This document shows, piece by piece, positions 1 to 10,784 of a stretch of 64,000 bases of DNA. The DNA lies in NCBI GenBank assembly GCA_037893225.1, contig JAZGUH010001185.1:41342-105341 (forward strand), read 5' to 3'. The stretch comes from Hippasteria phrygiana (Eukaryota; Echinodermata; Asteroidea; Valvatida; Goniasteridae). Every line of letters begins with the position of its first letter. Within the stretch, counting starts at the first letter, position 1. The position numbers and the translations under genes are program-made. The notes beneath the pieces are model-generated. The model made no database searches and was not told the origin of the DNA. It saw nothing but the letters and a program-made list of their open reading frames with translations.

Positions 1-165
1 CCACCAGTATTCTCACTTCAGTAATCACCTACAATAAACACTGCTGCTGGGCCATCACAGCAGGCTAGCCAAGCTCAACCACAAGTCTATTCATTAAGGT
101 GGCTTTGAAATGCTGACGAGCAAGCTTGGGGAGGGGTATAATACTGGTCTGATACAGGGAGCCGG
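1..165. repeat. Partial copy of the 17722-18188 inverted-repeat element
   Basis: From about position 60 this matches the interior of the complete element at 17722-18188: both carry the stretch reading CTATTCATTA followed by GTGGCTTTGAAATGC and GACGAGCAAG, then a GGAGGGGYATAATACYGGTCTG segment. The match starts at the window edge, so the left end is cut off, and the right inverted repeat is not recognisable. It lies in an ADAR intron. Assignment is by direct comparison within this window only. Confidence 0.5.
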
Positions 166-170
166 CAGAC

Positions 171-727
171 CAGCCCTAAATGGACTTCGAGCCTAAACTG
201 GGATACCTCTGGTGGGATGTGGACAATATGCGTTTTTCCTCCTACTAATGTTTCCGCAGAAGATGTTTGGCCCGGACTAGAAGAATGCCATCTGGTCCCC
301 AAAACAAACTCAAGAATGTCACAAGTCACTATTAATTTAAATTTTGCATGTTGACACAGATGTGAGGCAGGGGATGCCAGCTGTGCAATTGTAGCGGATC
401 TCAAGAAATATCGCCCAAAGTATATCGTTTCAAATGTTGATTTATGGTACACTGGAGATGGCCAATATATTTATAAGGCAGTGTTTAGTTCTATTTATTT
501 TTTTAATAATAGAAGCTAAAAACAATAAATATGACTGGCTCTACAAAAATGAGTATCTGTTGCAAAATTTGAAAATGAGTTAAAGTTAGTGTACACGATT
601 GGTAATTCTCCAATTTTTTTTTACTGAATTATTACGAAATAATTGTTAATTGTAGTCTCAATCATCCTGTGAAATGATGGCACCAGGTGTGCTGTCGTTG
701 TCAAGAAAAGTGGAAATTTATATCGTC
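171..727. other. Intronic sequence without recognised features
   Basis: AT-rich sequence upstream of the first visible ADAR exon. I see no ADAR-like coding and no clear repeat here, so the preceding ADAR exon must lie left of the window. Confidence 0.5.
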
Positions 728-759
728 TTCCAACGATTTCCAGCTGGAAATCGTTGGAA
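728..759. repeat. 32-bp perfect palindrome
   Basis: A perfect inverted repeat centred on CAGCTG: the left half reads TTCCAACGATTTCCAG and the right half is its exact reverse complement, with no spacer. It sits 11 bp left of a short inverted-repeat element inside an ADAR intron. Confidence 0.7.
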
Positions 760-769
760 AACTGCCCTG

Positions 770-882
770 TAGCCTTTAGTCAAGGCGCGCGTGGCTACCC
801 AGATGAGTGGCGCGCCCCAGGCATACTGCATTTGGGGCACGTCACGCGTCCAGGTTACCATGTGCACCTTGACTAAAGGCTA
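770..882. mobile_element. Short MITE, about 110 bp
   Basis: Terminal inverted repeats of 16 bp (TAGCCTTTAGTCAAGG at the left, CCTTGACTAAAGGCTA at the right) enclose a GC-rich core with GGCGCGCG and GGCGCGCC. If the terminal TA is a target duplication the element is 772-880. There is no coding capacity, so this is a non-autonomous DNA transposon relic. Confidence 0.6.
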
Positions 883-1159
883 TCATCCGCCCTCCAGTTG
901 AAAACGAGCTCCGTTTTTCTCTTGTTTTTTTGTTGCCATCTAACAATGCAAAACTTTGAACAGGTCAGTGGAACGATATTTCCTATAACATACTAACCCC
1001 CAAATCCGCCCATTTCTGAAAATTGCAACAATGACCAATCATGTACACTGCCTTTAAAGAACACAACTATATAAAATGAATATAACTGCCGGTCATAGGT
1101 TGTGTGCATGTTGATGGAGTTTTCAAACTCACCAAAGTACCTTTTTTTTCTTTTTTCAG

Positions 1160-1253
1160 GTAATCGGTGCGTTACGGGTGACATGCTCAGTCTAGAGGGC
1201 GGTACAGTCAATGACTCCCACGCTGAAATCATCACGAGGAGGGCTTTCTTAAG
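1160..1253 (+). CDS. adar: ADAR1-like RNA adenosine deaminase, exon with catalytic HAE motif
   Basis: This is the first visible exon of a dsRNA adenosine deaminase, the enzyme that converts adenosine to inosine in double-stranded RNA. It starts after a polypyrimidine tract and CAG, with the first two bases completing a split Gly codon, and reads [15 protein letters not shown] then [20 protein letters not shown] supplies a zinc-binding His and the catalytic Glu. It ends with AG before a GTGAGA donor, phase 2, which joins in frame to the exon at 10028 to give FLR-YLYNQL, the continuation expected for ADAR. The residue before HAE is Ser, where vertebrate ADARs have Cys. Exons upstream (dsRNA-binding and, if present, Z-DNA-binding domains) are outside the window. 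The TVND-HAEII match makes the family certain; the ADAR1 rather than ADAR2 choice rests mainly on later exons. Confidence 0.93.
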
Positions 1254-2090
1254 GTGAGATTTCAGTCGCCATGGAAACCAGTGGAAGCAGTGACTAGTTG
1301 ATCCTGCCTAGTTCTCCTCAAAGCTCCAACTCACTTCGACGATCTGGCTTCTCTGTATAAAGCTACAAACTCTGCAATGTCGCACTGTCAAAAAATATAT
1401 TTTGCTTTGACAGCACGCTTCAGTGATAACTTAAGATCTGTTTAAGGACTGGCATATTGCTGAAGAGTTGCTCTTTCCAACAGTATCAAGTTTTCCTTGG
1501 GAAAGTCACTTCATCCCCACTTGCCTCTCTCTCTCTCCACCCAGGAGTATAAATGAGTATCGTCATTAGCTGGGGAGTAATCTTTATTTTTAATAGCCGT
1601 ATCCCAGGATGTAGTTCACATGTACATAGGGGTCTCCGTTTTCGAGTTATGAACCATCAAAGTTCAGAATAATGTTTGCAAATCACAGTACCTAAATTGT
1701 CAAAATTTTCTAAAGGGGGCGCTGACCCCTTCAACCCCCGGCCCCCTGAAACCCCTGGCATGCCTCGCCTTCGGCTCGGGCCAAGCCTACGGCTTGATTG
1801 GGTCATTAATAGTGAATCGCTATTTTCCAGTTTTTTCTAACACAACCCATTCTCATGCCTGCACAATACTAACCCCAAATCCAGTCGTTTCTGAAAATTA
1901 CAGGAAGAGCAAATGTTGTGTACCGAGCTACAGTTATTGTTGAAGTGTGTTGTTGAGCGAAATTCTTTTTGCTATTTCTTTCGACATTGAGTTTGTACAT
2001 GTACCTGTAGCATTGTCGACAGATCATTATACCAGCACACTCTCGAGAAAAGTAGTCCAGTGCTCTTTCTTTAACTTTTCTTTAGACATA
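1254..2090. other. ADAR intron 1, proximal part
   Basis: No coding signal. A segment of about 60 bp around 1867-1925 (ACTAACCCCAAATCC, then TTTCTGAAAATT) resembles 986-1045 just upstream of the first exon, so this is a small diverged direct repeat on either side of that exon. Confidence 0.45.
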
Positions 2091-2757
2091 AGCCCTGTCC
2101 ACACTGGACTTTTTGTGGTAAACTTATACCGAGACGAGGGGTACTTTTCCCATTTTAAGTCCAGTGCGGACAGCCTAGGACGTTTTCCTCTCAGTTACTT
2201 TTCCTGAGTCCAGCGGTTACTTCTACCGGGCAACTGCTGCCCAGGAAAACTGACCAGGTAACTTTTCCCGAGACGATAAGTCCAGTGCGGACAGTGCGAG
2301 TCGGTAAAAGCGGCTCAGGAAAGTGTACATCCGGCCCGAGCGCGAGGTCATGCTACACCACGCATGCGCGCTTTGCATTGTTTCAAGGCGGTGCGGTGCA
2401 CGTGGCAAGTTTCCAAATTCCAGTGTGTTGTTCCTCTTTTGGTCGCAATCATGGCATATTTTACTATTGATACAGTCGGAAGTTTGATTGGTGCTAAAGA
2501 TGTAGTCCTACGTGTACATATCAGCCGGAAAAATGAAAAGGCACGCGTAATTTGGGTCAATCGCGTCAATGTAGAAAGGTCACGCAAAGCGCCCTCATGA
2601 GTCCTCATATTGAAAGCTCGGTTACTTCTACCACGGTCTCGGTAAAATGTTCCCGTGTCGAAAGTCTAAGTGCGGACAGTGGTCACATTTGACCATTTTT
2701 CATTTTACCATCATCTGGGTAAAACCTTCCAAAAAAAAAGTCCAGTGCGGACACTGC
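2091..2757. mobile_element. MITE-like element with GTCCRCACTGGACTTTTT ends
   Basis: The left end reads CTGTCCACACTGGACTTTTT and the right end is its near reverse complement (AAAAAGTCCAGTGCGGACA). The motif GTCCAGTGCGGACAG recurs inside at about 2158 and 2280. Flanking TA dinucleotides are possible target duplications. A 49-codon frame starting ATGGCATATTTT at about 2451 runs through the centre; I do not recognise the product and treat it as chance or a relic. Confidence 0.5.
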
Positions 2758-3680
2758 TATAGTGGTTGTGGTTTGCAGTTATAAAACAAAGGTCAGATAA
2801 GGCCATTAAGTCCTAATTGACCAAGTAGTCCTGTAGCCCATCGCCAGCTTGAAAAATTATGCCTAATTAAGCTCCATAATAGAGCACTTTTAGGGCCCAA
2901 TTTCATCCATATTTCACAGTAATACAAGCTGGCAGTCCTGTGCACCGCTTCCAACCTTTTCTTTTTAACAAGCCCTCAAGTGCCCACAAAATGCTATAAA
3001 GGCAGAGAAAATTCAAGGGTACGCAAATCGTCATTTGGCCGCCCGGCGTAGGTAATTAGGGGCCGATTTACTGGTCTGCAACCCTGTCATGAGTAACTGA
3101 CATTACCCCGTTTTACACCGTACGGTCACCATTGCTACTTTGAGCCATCCCAACACTAACTTGACAACAATTTATCTAAGAACTTAGGGTTTGTATATAA
3201 GGGGAGACACGTGCCATCACATGAGGATAAATTATGGATATCGAATGTGATAGCTAAAAGTGTCTTCAAGAGGAATTCTCACTTTCTTCTCTGCATGGCG
3301 TGTGGCGCATAATCCCCAGATAGTGCATTTGTGATATACGTTATGCATTTATAACCAGAAGTCCATTAACTCATGAAGTGTGAAACCTGCGACATGAATT
3401 CACATTGGAGGCAAAAGTTATACTGGCTTATGCACAATAAAGCTGAGATCAAGGCCTGTTGCCTTTAAATGCATACTGCATAATGTTTTGGATACCGACA
3501 TTTCATTGGTTAAGAACGGTCAGGTGTCATCCTTAAAGGGATACTATGTCTTGAAGTCGCCTAGTGTATCAGAAAATGTTTGTCCTCAAATTAGGAAAGA
3601 GATAATACCCTTTCTTTCCTGGTGCAGTTGTATGAAGCACTGTGTGCTGAGTGCTTTCTGGAGTCTGTAAGAACAAATTC
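2758..3680. other. ADAR intron 1, no recognised feature
   Basis: Mixed AT-rich intronic sequence. I see no coding exon, tandem repeat or inverted-repeat element. Confidence 0.4.
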
Positions 3681-3689
3681 ACAGGCTTC

Positions 3690-4485
3690 AATACTCGGGT
3701 GGGACTCGAACCCGCGCCCTCCTGCTTACTAGTGCAGATGTCTTAGGGGCCATTCAAAATGTTCAATGTTTTTAAATTTAGAATTTTTTTTCTTCAAAAT
3801 TGTTTGACCCAACCAACCACCCACCCACCTACCCTAATTTTCAATCTTAAAATATTGATTTGCAAAAAAATAGAATAAAATGTCGCATTCAGTGACAGCC
3901 TGATGACCTACATGTATCATGTTCTTTTTTCCTTTCTTTTTTATTGAAAAGTGAATTTCGATTTTCAATAATTTCCCACCCATCCACATTTTGATGAAAA
4001 TTTTTTTTTTTTTTTTTAAACAATGAACATTTTTAATGGCTTCTTTAACCACTCGACCACGGGGGTCAGATGGCTGATTCTCACTGATTATGCAGTACCC
4101 ACTGCTACATTAGATTTGAATCGGCCAGCCGACCCCGGCAAGATCGATAGGAGAGTGGTTAACCCCTTGCGTACGGTTGACACAAATATGTGCAGATTGA
4201 AAATTGCCACCTGGCCGGTTGACGTCTATACACGCCAATTTCTGCATTTTCAATCCATTATTGGGGTATTGTGTACGTTATGCTTGGCTGGACAAACCTC
4301 TCGTTTCCGTTTCACTTGGCTGCATAACCCGGCCTGGCGCCCCCATGAAATACCCGGTATTACCGGGTTCAAGGGGATTTATAAGACGTCTGCACTGGTA
4401 AGCAGGAGGTCGTGGAAGGCAGGGACTGAAGATCCAATCCACATATTCGCTAAGTCAGGATTCGAACCCGGGACGCAAAGGTAGA
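3690..4485 (-). repeat. Composite of tRNA-related (SINE-like) fragments
   Basis: Three stretches resemble reversed tRNA parts: GGGACTCGAACCCGC at about 3702 and GGATTCGAACCCGGGACG near 4458 are reversed B-box/T-arm sequences, and AACCACTCGACCACGGGGG near 4047 is tRNA-like. In addition about 27 bp at 3718-3745 (CTCCTGCTTACTAGTGCAGA) recur inverted at 4381-4407, so this is likely a compound insertion. No complete tRNA cloverleaf can be drawn. Confidence 0.4.
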
Positions 4486-4618
4486 AGGCGAGCAAAGTAC
4501 CTCCGATACTTCCGAGGACAATATTTTGTTTCCTATTGTTCCTTTAATACAACCCAACCCCATAGACTAAGCACGTATTTTTACTTCCGAGGACCGATTT
4601 CAACAAAAGATTGACTTC

Positions 4619-4840
4619 AAATCAAAAAATTAGCTGGCCTGACATTTCGAGCTTAAGCAAGTTCTTTCTCAAAGGCAAATGACAGAGTACAAGAAACAAA
4701 CATGTAGGGAACACACATGCATGAGGGGGTGGGTGGAGAAACACAAAAGAGGGATGCAAAGAAGCCTGGCAGTGGGTAAACATCAGAGGGAGAGGAAAGC
4801 AGAGCCAGGAAGGCAGGAACAAAGAAATGTGGTTTTGGAT
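4619..4840. repeat. Dispersed repeat, copy 1 of 2
   Basis: Begins CAAAAAATTAGCTGGCCTGA and continues with TTCTTTCTCAAAGGCAAATG, then GGGAACACACATGCATGAGG. A close second copy in the same orientation lies at 57968-58170. No terminal repeats were found and no coding is evident. The family was not identified. Confidence 0.65.
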
Positions 4841-4918
4841 GGGATGAAGGAGGGGAGGGATTAAGATGAAGGTTGAAGCTGGGGAATTGGACAAGGGAGT
4901 GTGGTTAGGGGCCCCGGA

Positions 4919-4944
4919 GGGGGGGGGGGGGGGGGGGGGGGGGG
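4919..4944. repeat. Poly-G tract, 26 bp
   Basis: Uninterrupted run of G on the + strand, one of about a dozen long G or C homopolymers in this window. Confidence 0.9.
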
Positions 4945-5099
4945 TTGAATTGAAGTTGGTAATATAGGGCAAGAGAAGGAACAAAGAGAAGTGGCAAGGA
5001 TAAACAGGAAATGGAAAGACAGCCCCATTTGGCCAAAAAAAAACCAAGAGGGTTTGCCAGGAGGATAATCTGTAAACAAATGACAATGGGGGGAAAAAT

Positions 5100-5826
5100 T
5101 AAAAGTTAATCATTCCCTTGATTGACTTGTGAGGACAAGAAAGATTCCTTTGTATTTTCTTTCTCCTCTTGTCCTCGAATGTATATACAGAACCTGTACA
5201 CATGTACATCAACATTTTGATCTCTGACTGTTTATAGTCCCTGGAGATTAAAGGTGCTATCCTGTCAGGTGCTATCTTGTCAGGAAAAAATGTCAAATGA
5301 ATGAGAGAGAGCTTTTAATACTTGGCTTTTTATAAAAGTTTTTCTTTTTTTATTCCAACATACCGTGATTTTTGATGATGAATGGATGTTACCGAGAATA
5401 TGGATGGTGTATTTACATACCGAGCAGGTGCGGATGCGTGCCGATCCGTAGGTGTTACGCCAGTGTAATCATGTGTCGGAGACACCACGGCACCGTAGTC
5501 GCGACGGTGTTGAACTTCACACGTCATTAGGACAAGGCAATTTAAATGTTAATTACAGGCCGAGAGAGTGTTGGAAATTGCGACGGGGCGGCGCGAGTGC
5601 CAAAGAAAAACAGCAGCGCTGTTTGGATTTTCCAACGGGGGTCAGAAAACAGTAGCACTTCGTTAAATTTCTTCATCGGGCTAAATTATAAAGTACAGTG
5701 TAAATACTGTTATACACACACAAGTCCTCGCAACTTCTGGACTCAATTACTTATTAACCCTAACGTTCTAGGCATTCACTTGGGGTACAGTACACTGTAC
5801 TACAAAATACTACTCAATTCTCACAT
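5100..5826. other. ADAR intron 1, no recognised feature
   Basis: No coding exon or repeat that I can support. Short frames on both strands lack similarity to anything I recognise. Confidence 0.4.
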
Positions 5827-6248
5827 GTGACCCGCTCTGCAAAAAGGGCACATAAGTCGCTGTATGCGTTTCCGCGTAATGGGCCGTTCTATGTGAAGAT
5901 GAGGGTGAAAAAATCTTCAAACAAGTGATTTTGAACGGTGGAAATTTGTGGCATCTTTGATATCTATATTATTCTATTTCATAACCAAAATCTTTGATTT
6001 CAGTGAATCAAGTTGAAAAAGGAATGTGTTTGTGTCGAGTGCTTCCATCTGTTGCTTTGCTTTTTCTTTTTTTTTTAAATGGCTTGTTTCTCCTCAAGTC
6101 ATTTCAGGAAGTTCCTGAAAACAAACATGCAAATTTCCAAATATCTCGTGAATGCAAAATGCTATAGGCCTCAGACATAAATACATGTACCATATGAAAG
6201 CTTTTATAAAATAGCCTTTTCAGCTATATATAAAACAGAGCGGGTCAC
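5827..6248. mobile_element. MITE family 1, copy 1 (GTGACCCGCTCTG ends)
   Basis: Left end GTGACCCGCTCTGC and right end CAGAGCGGGTCAC form a terminal inverted repeat. The same family occurs at 10785-11208, with TTCTATGTGAAG and AAAAAATCTTCA shared inside. Flanking 4-mers here are ACAT and ATAT, a possible decayed duplication; the other copy has a perfect AAAT pair. Non-coding. Confidence 0.7.
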
Positions 6249-6300
6249 ATATATGCCAGTGTAGTAAAAGTACTGCATACTACAGTTTACTCAAGTACAT

Positions 6301-6370
6301 GTAGTATTTTGTAGTATTTTGTAGTATTTTGTAGTATTTTGTATTATTTTGTAGTATTTTGTAGTATTTG
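6301..6370. repeat. 10-bp microsatellite GTAGTATTTT x7
   Basis: Seven tandem decamers, nearly perfect; the fifth is GTATTATTTT and the last ends in TTTG. Confidence 0.9.
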
Positions 6371-6439
6371 GTGATGTTAGGGTTATGAATATGTACCACG
6401 AAGACCAAAAAATGGCACTGCAGCTGTGCAATGAATTCA

Positions 6440-6679
6440 GGGCTCTTTTCCAAACCCTGGCTTTGGCTCGGGCTTCGGCTTCGCATATTTTTATGTCCCC
6501 AGATTTGGCAAGATCTGGGACGCTGTTTTTGCTACATGTACATCAAAGTCTTTTGTTTTAACCAACAGCCAGAGACTGTTTATTTATTTATTTACATATT
6601 CAAGGCTTCAGTTCGGCAGTGGGACTGGGGAATAGCTGGAGATGAAGCCCAAGCCCAAGCCAAGGTTTGGAAAAGGGCC
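6440..6679. mobile_element. MITE family 2, copy 1 (GGGCNNTTYTCAAACC-type ends)
   Basis: The left end GGGCTCTTTTCCAAACC mirrors the right end GGTTTGGAAAAGGGCC, followed internally by GGCTTTGGCTCGGGCTTCGG repeats of a GGCTTC motif. A related copy in the opposite orientation is at 19857-20092. Non-coding. Confidence 0.65.
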
Positions 6680-7040
6680 TAGGAGTGAGGTTTCTCTAGA
6701 TTTTTCCTGATTTCAGGATTTGAGATGTCTTCCAGATTTCCGGAATATATTTTTGGGTCCTTAAATTGTTTTTTATCATTCCAAAATGACCTCTGCAAGC
6801 TGAAAAAAATCTTCTAATCCTAATGACCCTATTTCGTGCAATTTTGAACCATATCTTTTGGTAGAAAACACAGTTTTCTTTAAATGACATTTTTCAGCAA
6901 TGCCATGCGAATCAAATGCCTCAATTTTTTTGGTGGATTTTTTCATTTTTCCTTAAATCTCACCCCTGTGAATTTTATCCGAAGAAAGAAAAACAAAACA
7001 AAACCCAGATTGTAATATTACATTGAAAATTCACAGGTAT

Positions 7041-7170
7041 GAATGGATTTTCAAAAGTGAACGAAGACAACTGGCAGGAGCGGGATTCGAACCTACGACC
7101 TCCGGAATACCGTACCGGTGCTCGACCAACTGAGCTATCTTGCCCTATGTTGGCGGTCTCCCAAATTGTC
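7041..7170 (-). mobile_element. tRNA-derived SINE, copy 1
   Basis: The reverse strand of 7073-7144 is tRNA-like: GGCAAGATAGCTCAGTTGG (A box), a D-stem GCTC/GAGC pair, then GGTTCGAATCCC (B box) and a 3' acceptor-like TCCTGCC that pairs with GGCAAGA except for one A-C mismatch. The anticodon-loop position 33 is C instead of the invariant T, and the similarity to 14973-15101 extends well beyond the tRNA-like part on both sides (GTCTCCCAAATTGTC and TTTTCAAAGTGAAC segments). It is therefore a SINE, not a tRNA gene. Both copies are antisense to the ADAR gene. Confidence 0.8.
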
Positions 7171-7192
7171 AGTTCTCTGTGACGTGTGAAGA

Positions 7193-7251
7193 GGGGGGGG
7201 GGGGGGGCGGGCGGGGCGGGGCGGGGCGGGGCGGGGCGGGGCGGGGGGGCA
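7193..7251 (+). repeat. GGGGC microsatellite flanked by poly-G
   Basis: A poly-G run passes into six or so tandem GGGGC units and then G7. On the + (sense) strand this can form several overlapping G-quadruplexes in the ADAR pre-mRNA. Confidence 0.85.
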
Positions 7252-8285
7252 CTAGTTTTTAATAAATGACCAACTTTAAAAGGCTTTCTCTCAAAATGTA
7301 ACTTTCAGGGTGAAGTACTTTGTGGTATTGGCTTTTATGTCCGTGCTCTTCAACAAATTTGATTTTGTTATTTCTTCTCGGTACTTTCTTTTTACATGAT
7401 TGTAATGAAAAGAAAATATGCTTTTTGTTTGTGAAGCTATAAACCTAAAGTCTACAGCAATCCCTAACGTACCTTGCGATACGTCAGACGATCAGACGGA
7501 TCCCGTGGAGAAGGGGGGTTTAAACCGTTCGGAAGAGTGCCTGTTGATGAGCCTGACGACCAGTCACAAGGTCCAATCATTGCCAAGCTCGGCACGAGAG
7601 GATACAAGAGTTAACAGACACGGAGATGACGACAACAGAAAAGACGAACAAACAGAGTTTATTTGCCAGGAAATTGGAAAAATGATATTTATTACTAGTA
7701 AAATGGAATTATCGAAGAATATTAACTATAAATTTGGGGTCCAATGTTGGTGTCCCTGTTACATCTGACAAGATTTTGCAATTAGGACACATTCTGTAAT
7801 GCCTTCTATCTCCAAGAGTGATTATGTAAAGCAAAGTAACTGCCAAACAAGTAAAACAAAATGGTGTGAAGTGAATTTTAATGATACTTGATGGGACATT
7901 ACACAGGTCAGGTGTAACAGGGACACCAGAAATGTCACACTTTTGGGCCACAAGTTTATAGAATGACCCTTTCGGTTATTTTGGGCATCTGCAACCCTAA
8001 AAAAAGGCTTTTATTTCCTTAGTTGCTTTCGAGCATGTAATGCACACAAAGATAGGCCCGAATTATTGTCGGGTTGCAAATTATTTGATCCTTGTAACGT
8101 AATTATTCTTGGAGGAGAGTTTAAACGTCTTAGTTGAATAGCTCATTTGGAATCAATTTCTCATCAACATTTCTTCAAAATGCTGTAGATGGTTTTTGTG
8201 TTTTGTTTTGTATGTGTGTATGTAAATGTTTCTGCATGTGGTACAGTACATTGTGAACTGGAATGAGAAATGTTGTGCAAAGAAT
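7252..8285. other. ADAR intron 1, no recognised feature
   Basis: No conserved coding sequence seen. The frame at 7418-7768 has a normal-looking composition for part of its length but no recognisable domain and no splice context that fits the ADAR reading frame. Confidence 0.35.
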
Positions 8286-8289
8286 TTCA

Positions 8290-8580
8290 CATTTCTCACA
8301 CAACTTTCCCCACTTTGAGAAAAGGTGTGAAAATATTTTCCCACTTGTGTGAAAAGGCATGAAAATGTTTTTGCACTTTTGTGAAAAGACGTGAAAATGT
8401 TTTCGCACTTGTGTGAAAAGGCATGAAAATGTTTTCCCACTTTTGTAAAAAGGCATGAAAATGTTTTCCCACTTTTGTAAAAAGATGTGAAAATGTTTTC
8501 GCACTTGTTTGAAAAGGCGTGAAAATGTTTTCCCACTTTAGGAAAAAAGTTTCACATTTTGTGAAATGAAAATGAATTCC
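8290..8580. repeat. ~33-bp minisatellite (GAAAATGTTTTCSCACTT units)
   Basis: Seven to eight units built on GTGAAAATGTTTTCCCACTT with a spacer TTGTGAAAAGGC. The array ends in a CACATTTTGTGAAATGAAAA segment and GAATTCCCTGGG. The same material occurs inverted in ADAR intron 3 (13570-13810). Confidence 0.8.
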
Positions 8581-8659
8581 CTGGGAAGAGAAAAAATGTG
8601 AAGAGAAATTCCCATTTTGAGGTTTACTTTCAATTGCAATGTACTGTAGATCTAATATC

Positions 8660-9514
8660 TGAAGACTTAATTTTTTTCTATTTTGCAGTAATACCGCACT
8701 TACATGTACTATGCAGTGCTATAGTTTAATTTATAGCCGTACCGCTCTTTGATCGCAATGGCAGGTTGAAACATCATCGTCTGGAATATTCTATATTTGT
8801 GCATGCAGTGGTCTTCGGTGTGGCGAAGAGGTGTGAACTGCATCTTGGGAGCAAGATCATATTCCACTTTATGACTCCAGTCCGACACCTCTGGCAGGAG
8901 GAACGTTGATTATAAGATTGGTGCTCGATAAACGAGTTCACAGAAAATAAATTAGTGTGGCGGACTTGCACGGTTGCCCCAGAATTTATGCTTGAAAATT
9001 ATTATTTATTCATAGTCACTGTGAAACATTTATGTCATTTTCTTCAGTGAGAAATAATTTTTTTTTTAAATTGAAATCTCCCAATATCAGGCTAAAAGCC
9101 ACTAAAGGGTTATGATCAGAGATGGTTGGGTTTCATGGCCACATATTGAATTGCCAACCTTACCACCCTTGGCCCAGATCTAAATAGAGCATAATTCGTA
9201 AACAGATTCCAGAGAAATTATCTCAATTTTCAGACTAACTCACCCCCTTTGAAATGAAAAGGAACAGTCATTTCTGAACCCAAGCAGAAGCATGATTAAA
9301 AACCAGGTGTTTTTTTTTGGGGGGGGGGGGGTGGATCTCTGTATGCTAAGGCAAATGCAGTAATATATAACATTTTCAGCATTTTTATATTTCAACAAAT
9401 AAGAGCCGAATTGATTGCGTGTTTCCTTATGTAAAAGTTATGTTACAATGAAACAGGCAATTATTTCTGCCACGAAATAAAAAGCAATGGGCCGGTGCCG
9501 TTTTGTTTAATTAA
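8660..9514. other. ADAR intron 1, no recognised feature
   Basis: No gene or clear repeat; a G-rich run of about a dozen bases lies near 9319-9331. Confidence 0.4.
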
Positions 9515-9907
9515 CCAGTTCGCGCATTTCGGTTTTAAAAAAAAATCAAAATATAGCAGTTAACTTTTGATATAAAGCCACACGCCACAAATACTGATTC
9601 ACAAGATTCATTTCAACAGTATTTGTACCATATTTCTTGCCGAAACCTCATTTTTCAATACTCCGGTGCGCCCACTGGATCGGAGCGTAAATCGTAGGAA
9701 AACAGGCGGTGCACAGCGACCAAGTTTAAGTTCAACACACGGTCCGCCTCCACAGACTTCTTGGACTTTGTGTGTGTGTGTACAAAACAAATGAGAGATT
9801 AGCGTGTTGAGACGTGAGTTGAGGCAAGCTTGATGTTTTAACCCGTCAGCTATGCCTGTGTATAAAAGCAGCCAGTGCGTGTTAACTCGTCCTCTGACGC
9901 GAACTGG
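9515..9907. mobile_element. TTAA-flanked MITE, 393 bp
   Basis: The inverted termini CCAGTTCGCG and CGCGAACTGG are each flanked by TTAA (9511-9514 and 9908-9911). TTAA duplications are typical of piggyBac- and Kolobok-type elements. There is no transposase. It lies about 120 bp upstream of the exon at 10028. A TATAAA near 9860 is inside the element and is not taken as a promoter. Confidence 0.7.
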
Positions 9908-10027
9908 TTAAGTCATCGTTGTGGGCTAGCAAACAGCCTATAGGCACACAAGGTGACTTCGTCTTATGACGTCACATGTGTTTGCTTTCTGTATAAATGA
10001 TTGTTGATGATTTTCCCAATTCTTCAG

Positions 10028-10299
10028 GTATTTGTACAACCAGCTCGCCGAGTTCAAGCAGAACCCGGACAACACCATCCTCAGCGAGACCTCTCCGGGT
10101 CAGTTTAGGGTCAAGCAGGGTGTGACCTTTCACCTCTACATCAGCACGGCACCGTGTGGCGATGGGGCTCAGTTCTCACGGACGGACGCCGGGGAGAATG
10201 CCGAGGGGCCGGAGGGGTTAGAGTTCACCGGGCAGGCTCAGCACCTCCCGACCTTCGGAAAGAACATCCAGGGTCTCCTCAGAACCAAGATGGAATACG
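10028..10299 (+). CDS. adar: ADAR exon with the first zinc cysteine (PCGDGA)
   Basis: The exon starts after TTCTTCAG, its first G completing the split Arg codon from the exon at 1160, and ends TAC-G before GTAGGC (phase 1). It reads YLYNQLAEF, then FHLYISTAPCGDGAQF, and ends with LRTKMEYG shared with the next exon. The Cys of PCGD is one of the zinc ligands, and HLYISTAPCGDGA matches ADAR1 better than ADAR2. Between them is a variable loop (roughly 40 residues from SRTDAGENAEG to FGKNIQG) that differs between ADAR families. Codon use is GC-rich, in contrast to the AT-rich introns. Intron 1 before this exon is 8.8 kb. Confidence is high because phase, splice sites and motif order all agree. 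Confidence 0.95.
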
Positions 10300-10784
10300 G
10301 TAGGCCAAGAAAAATGACACAAAGCTCTAAGACTATGTAAAAGATGAGTAAGGGAGCTTTTCATATTGTCCACGTGCAGTATTGATTGCGGTACCGCTGT
10401 TTTCTTTGCGGTGCTGCATTCTGTACCTCAAGCCTAGCTGATGAATGGGAAGCCAGGCTTCCCATTTCACAGTTTCCCATTTCCCATTTTCCCAGATATC
10501 ACAGTTTGAATATCGAAATCATCATAAGCTCAAAAGTGGAGCTTAGAGCTCATTCAAACCTACTCGGCTTGTCAAATATTTCTTGTTCATGGAAGTCAAA
10601 CCATGGACAAAGAACTCCATTAGTGGAGGTATTGTAAGAGCTCTGGTTTGGAACACTTTAATTCCTTCGTCCACCGAGATGGTTTAATAAGCCATAGAGC
10701 TAGGGGATGAGTGATGACGCCATTGGATTCTTTGGAAAGCACCACTCACAGCCAGAGGACCACACATGTACACTCCTCATAAAT

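Noticed and set aside
4622..5086. 154-codon proline-rich frame on the minus strand
   Set aside because: The prolines come from the poly-G tract at 4919-4944 and the rest lies in a dispersed repeat.
7073..7144. A tRNA gene on the minus strand (and its relative at 15004-15075)
   Set aside because: Anticodon-loop position 33 is C, the acceptor and anticodon stems have mismatches, and similarity between the copies continues outside the tRNA part, so it is a SINE.
9855..9890. TATA-box promoter upstream of the exon at 10028
   Set aside because: The TATAAA lies inside a MITE and the exon is internal, with a matching acceptor and phase from the exon at 1160.
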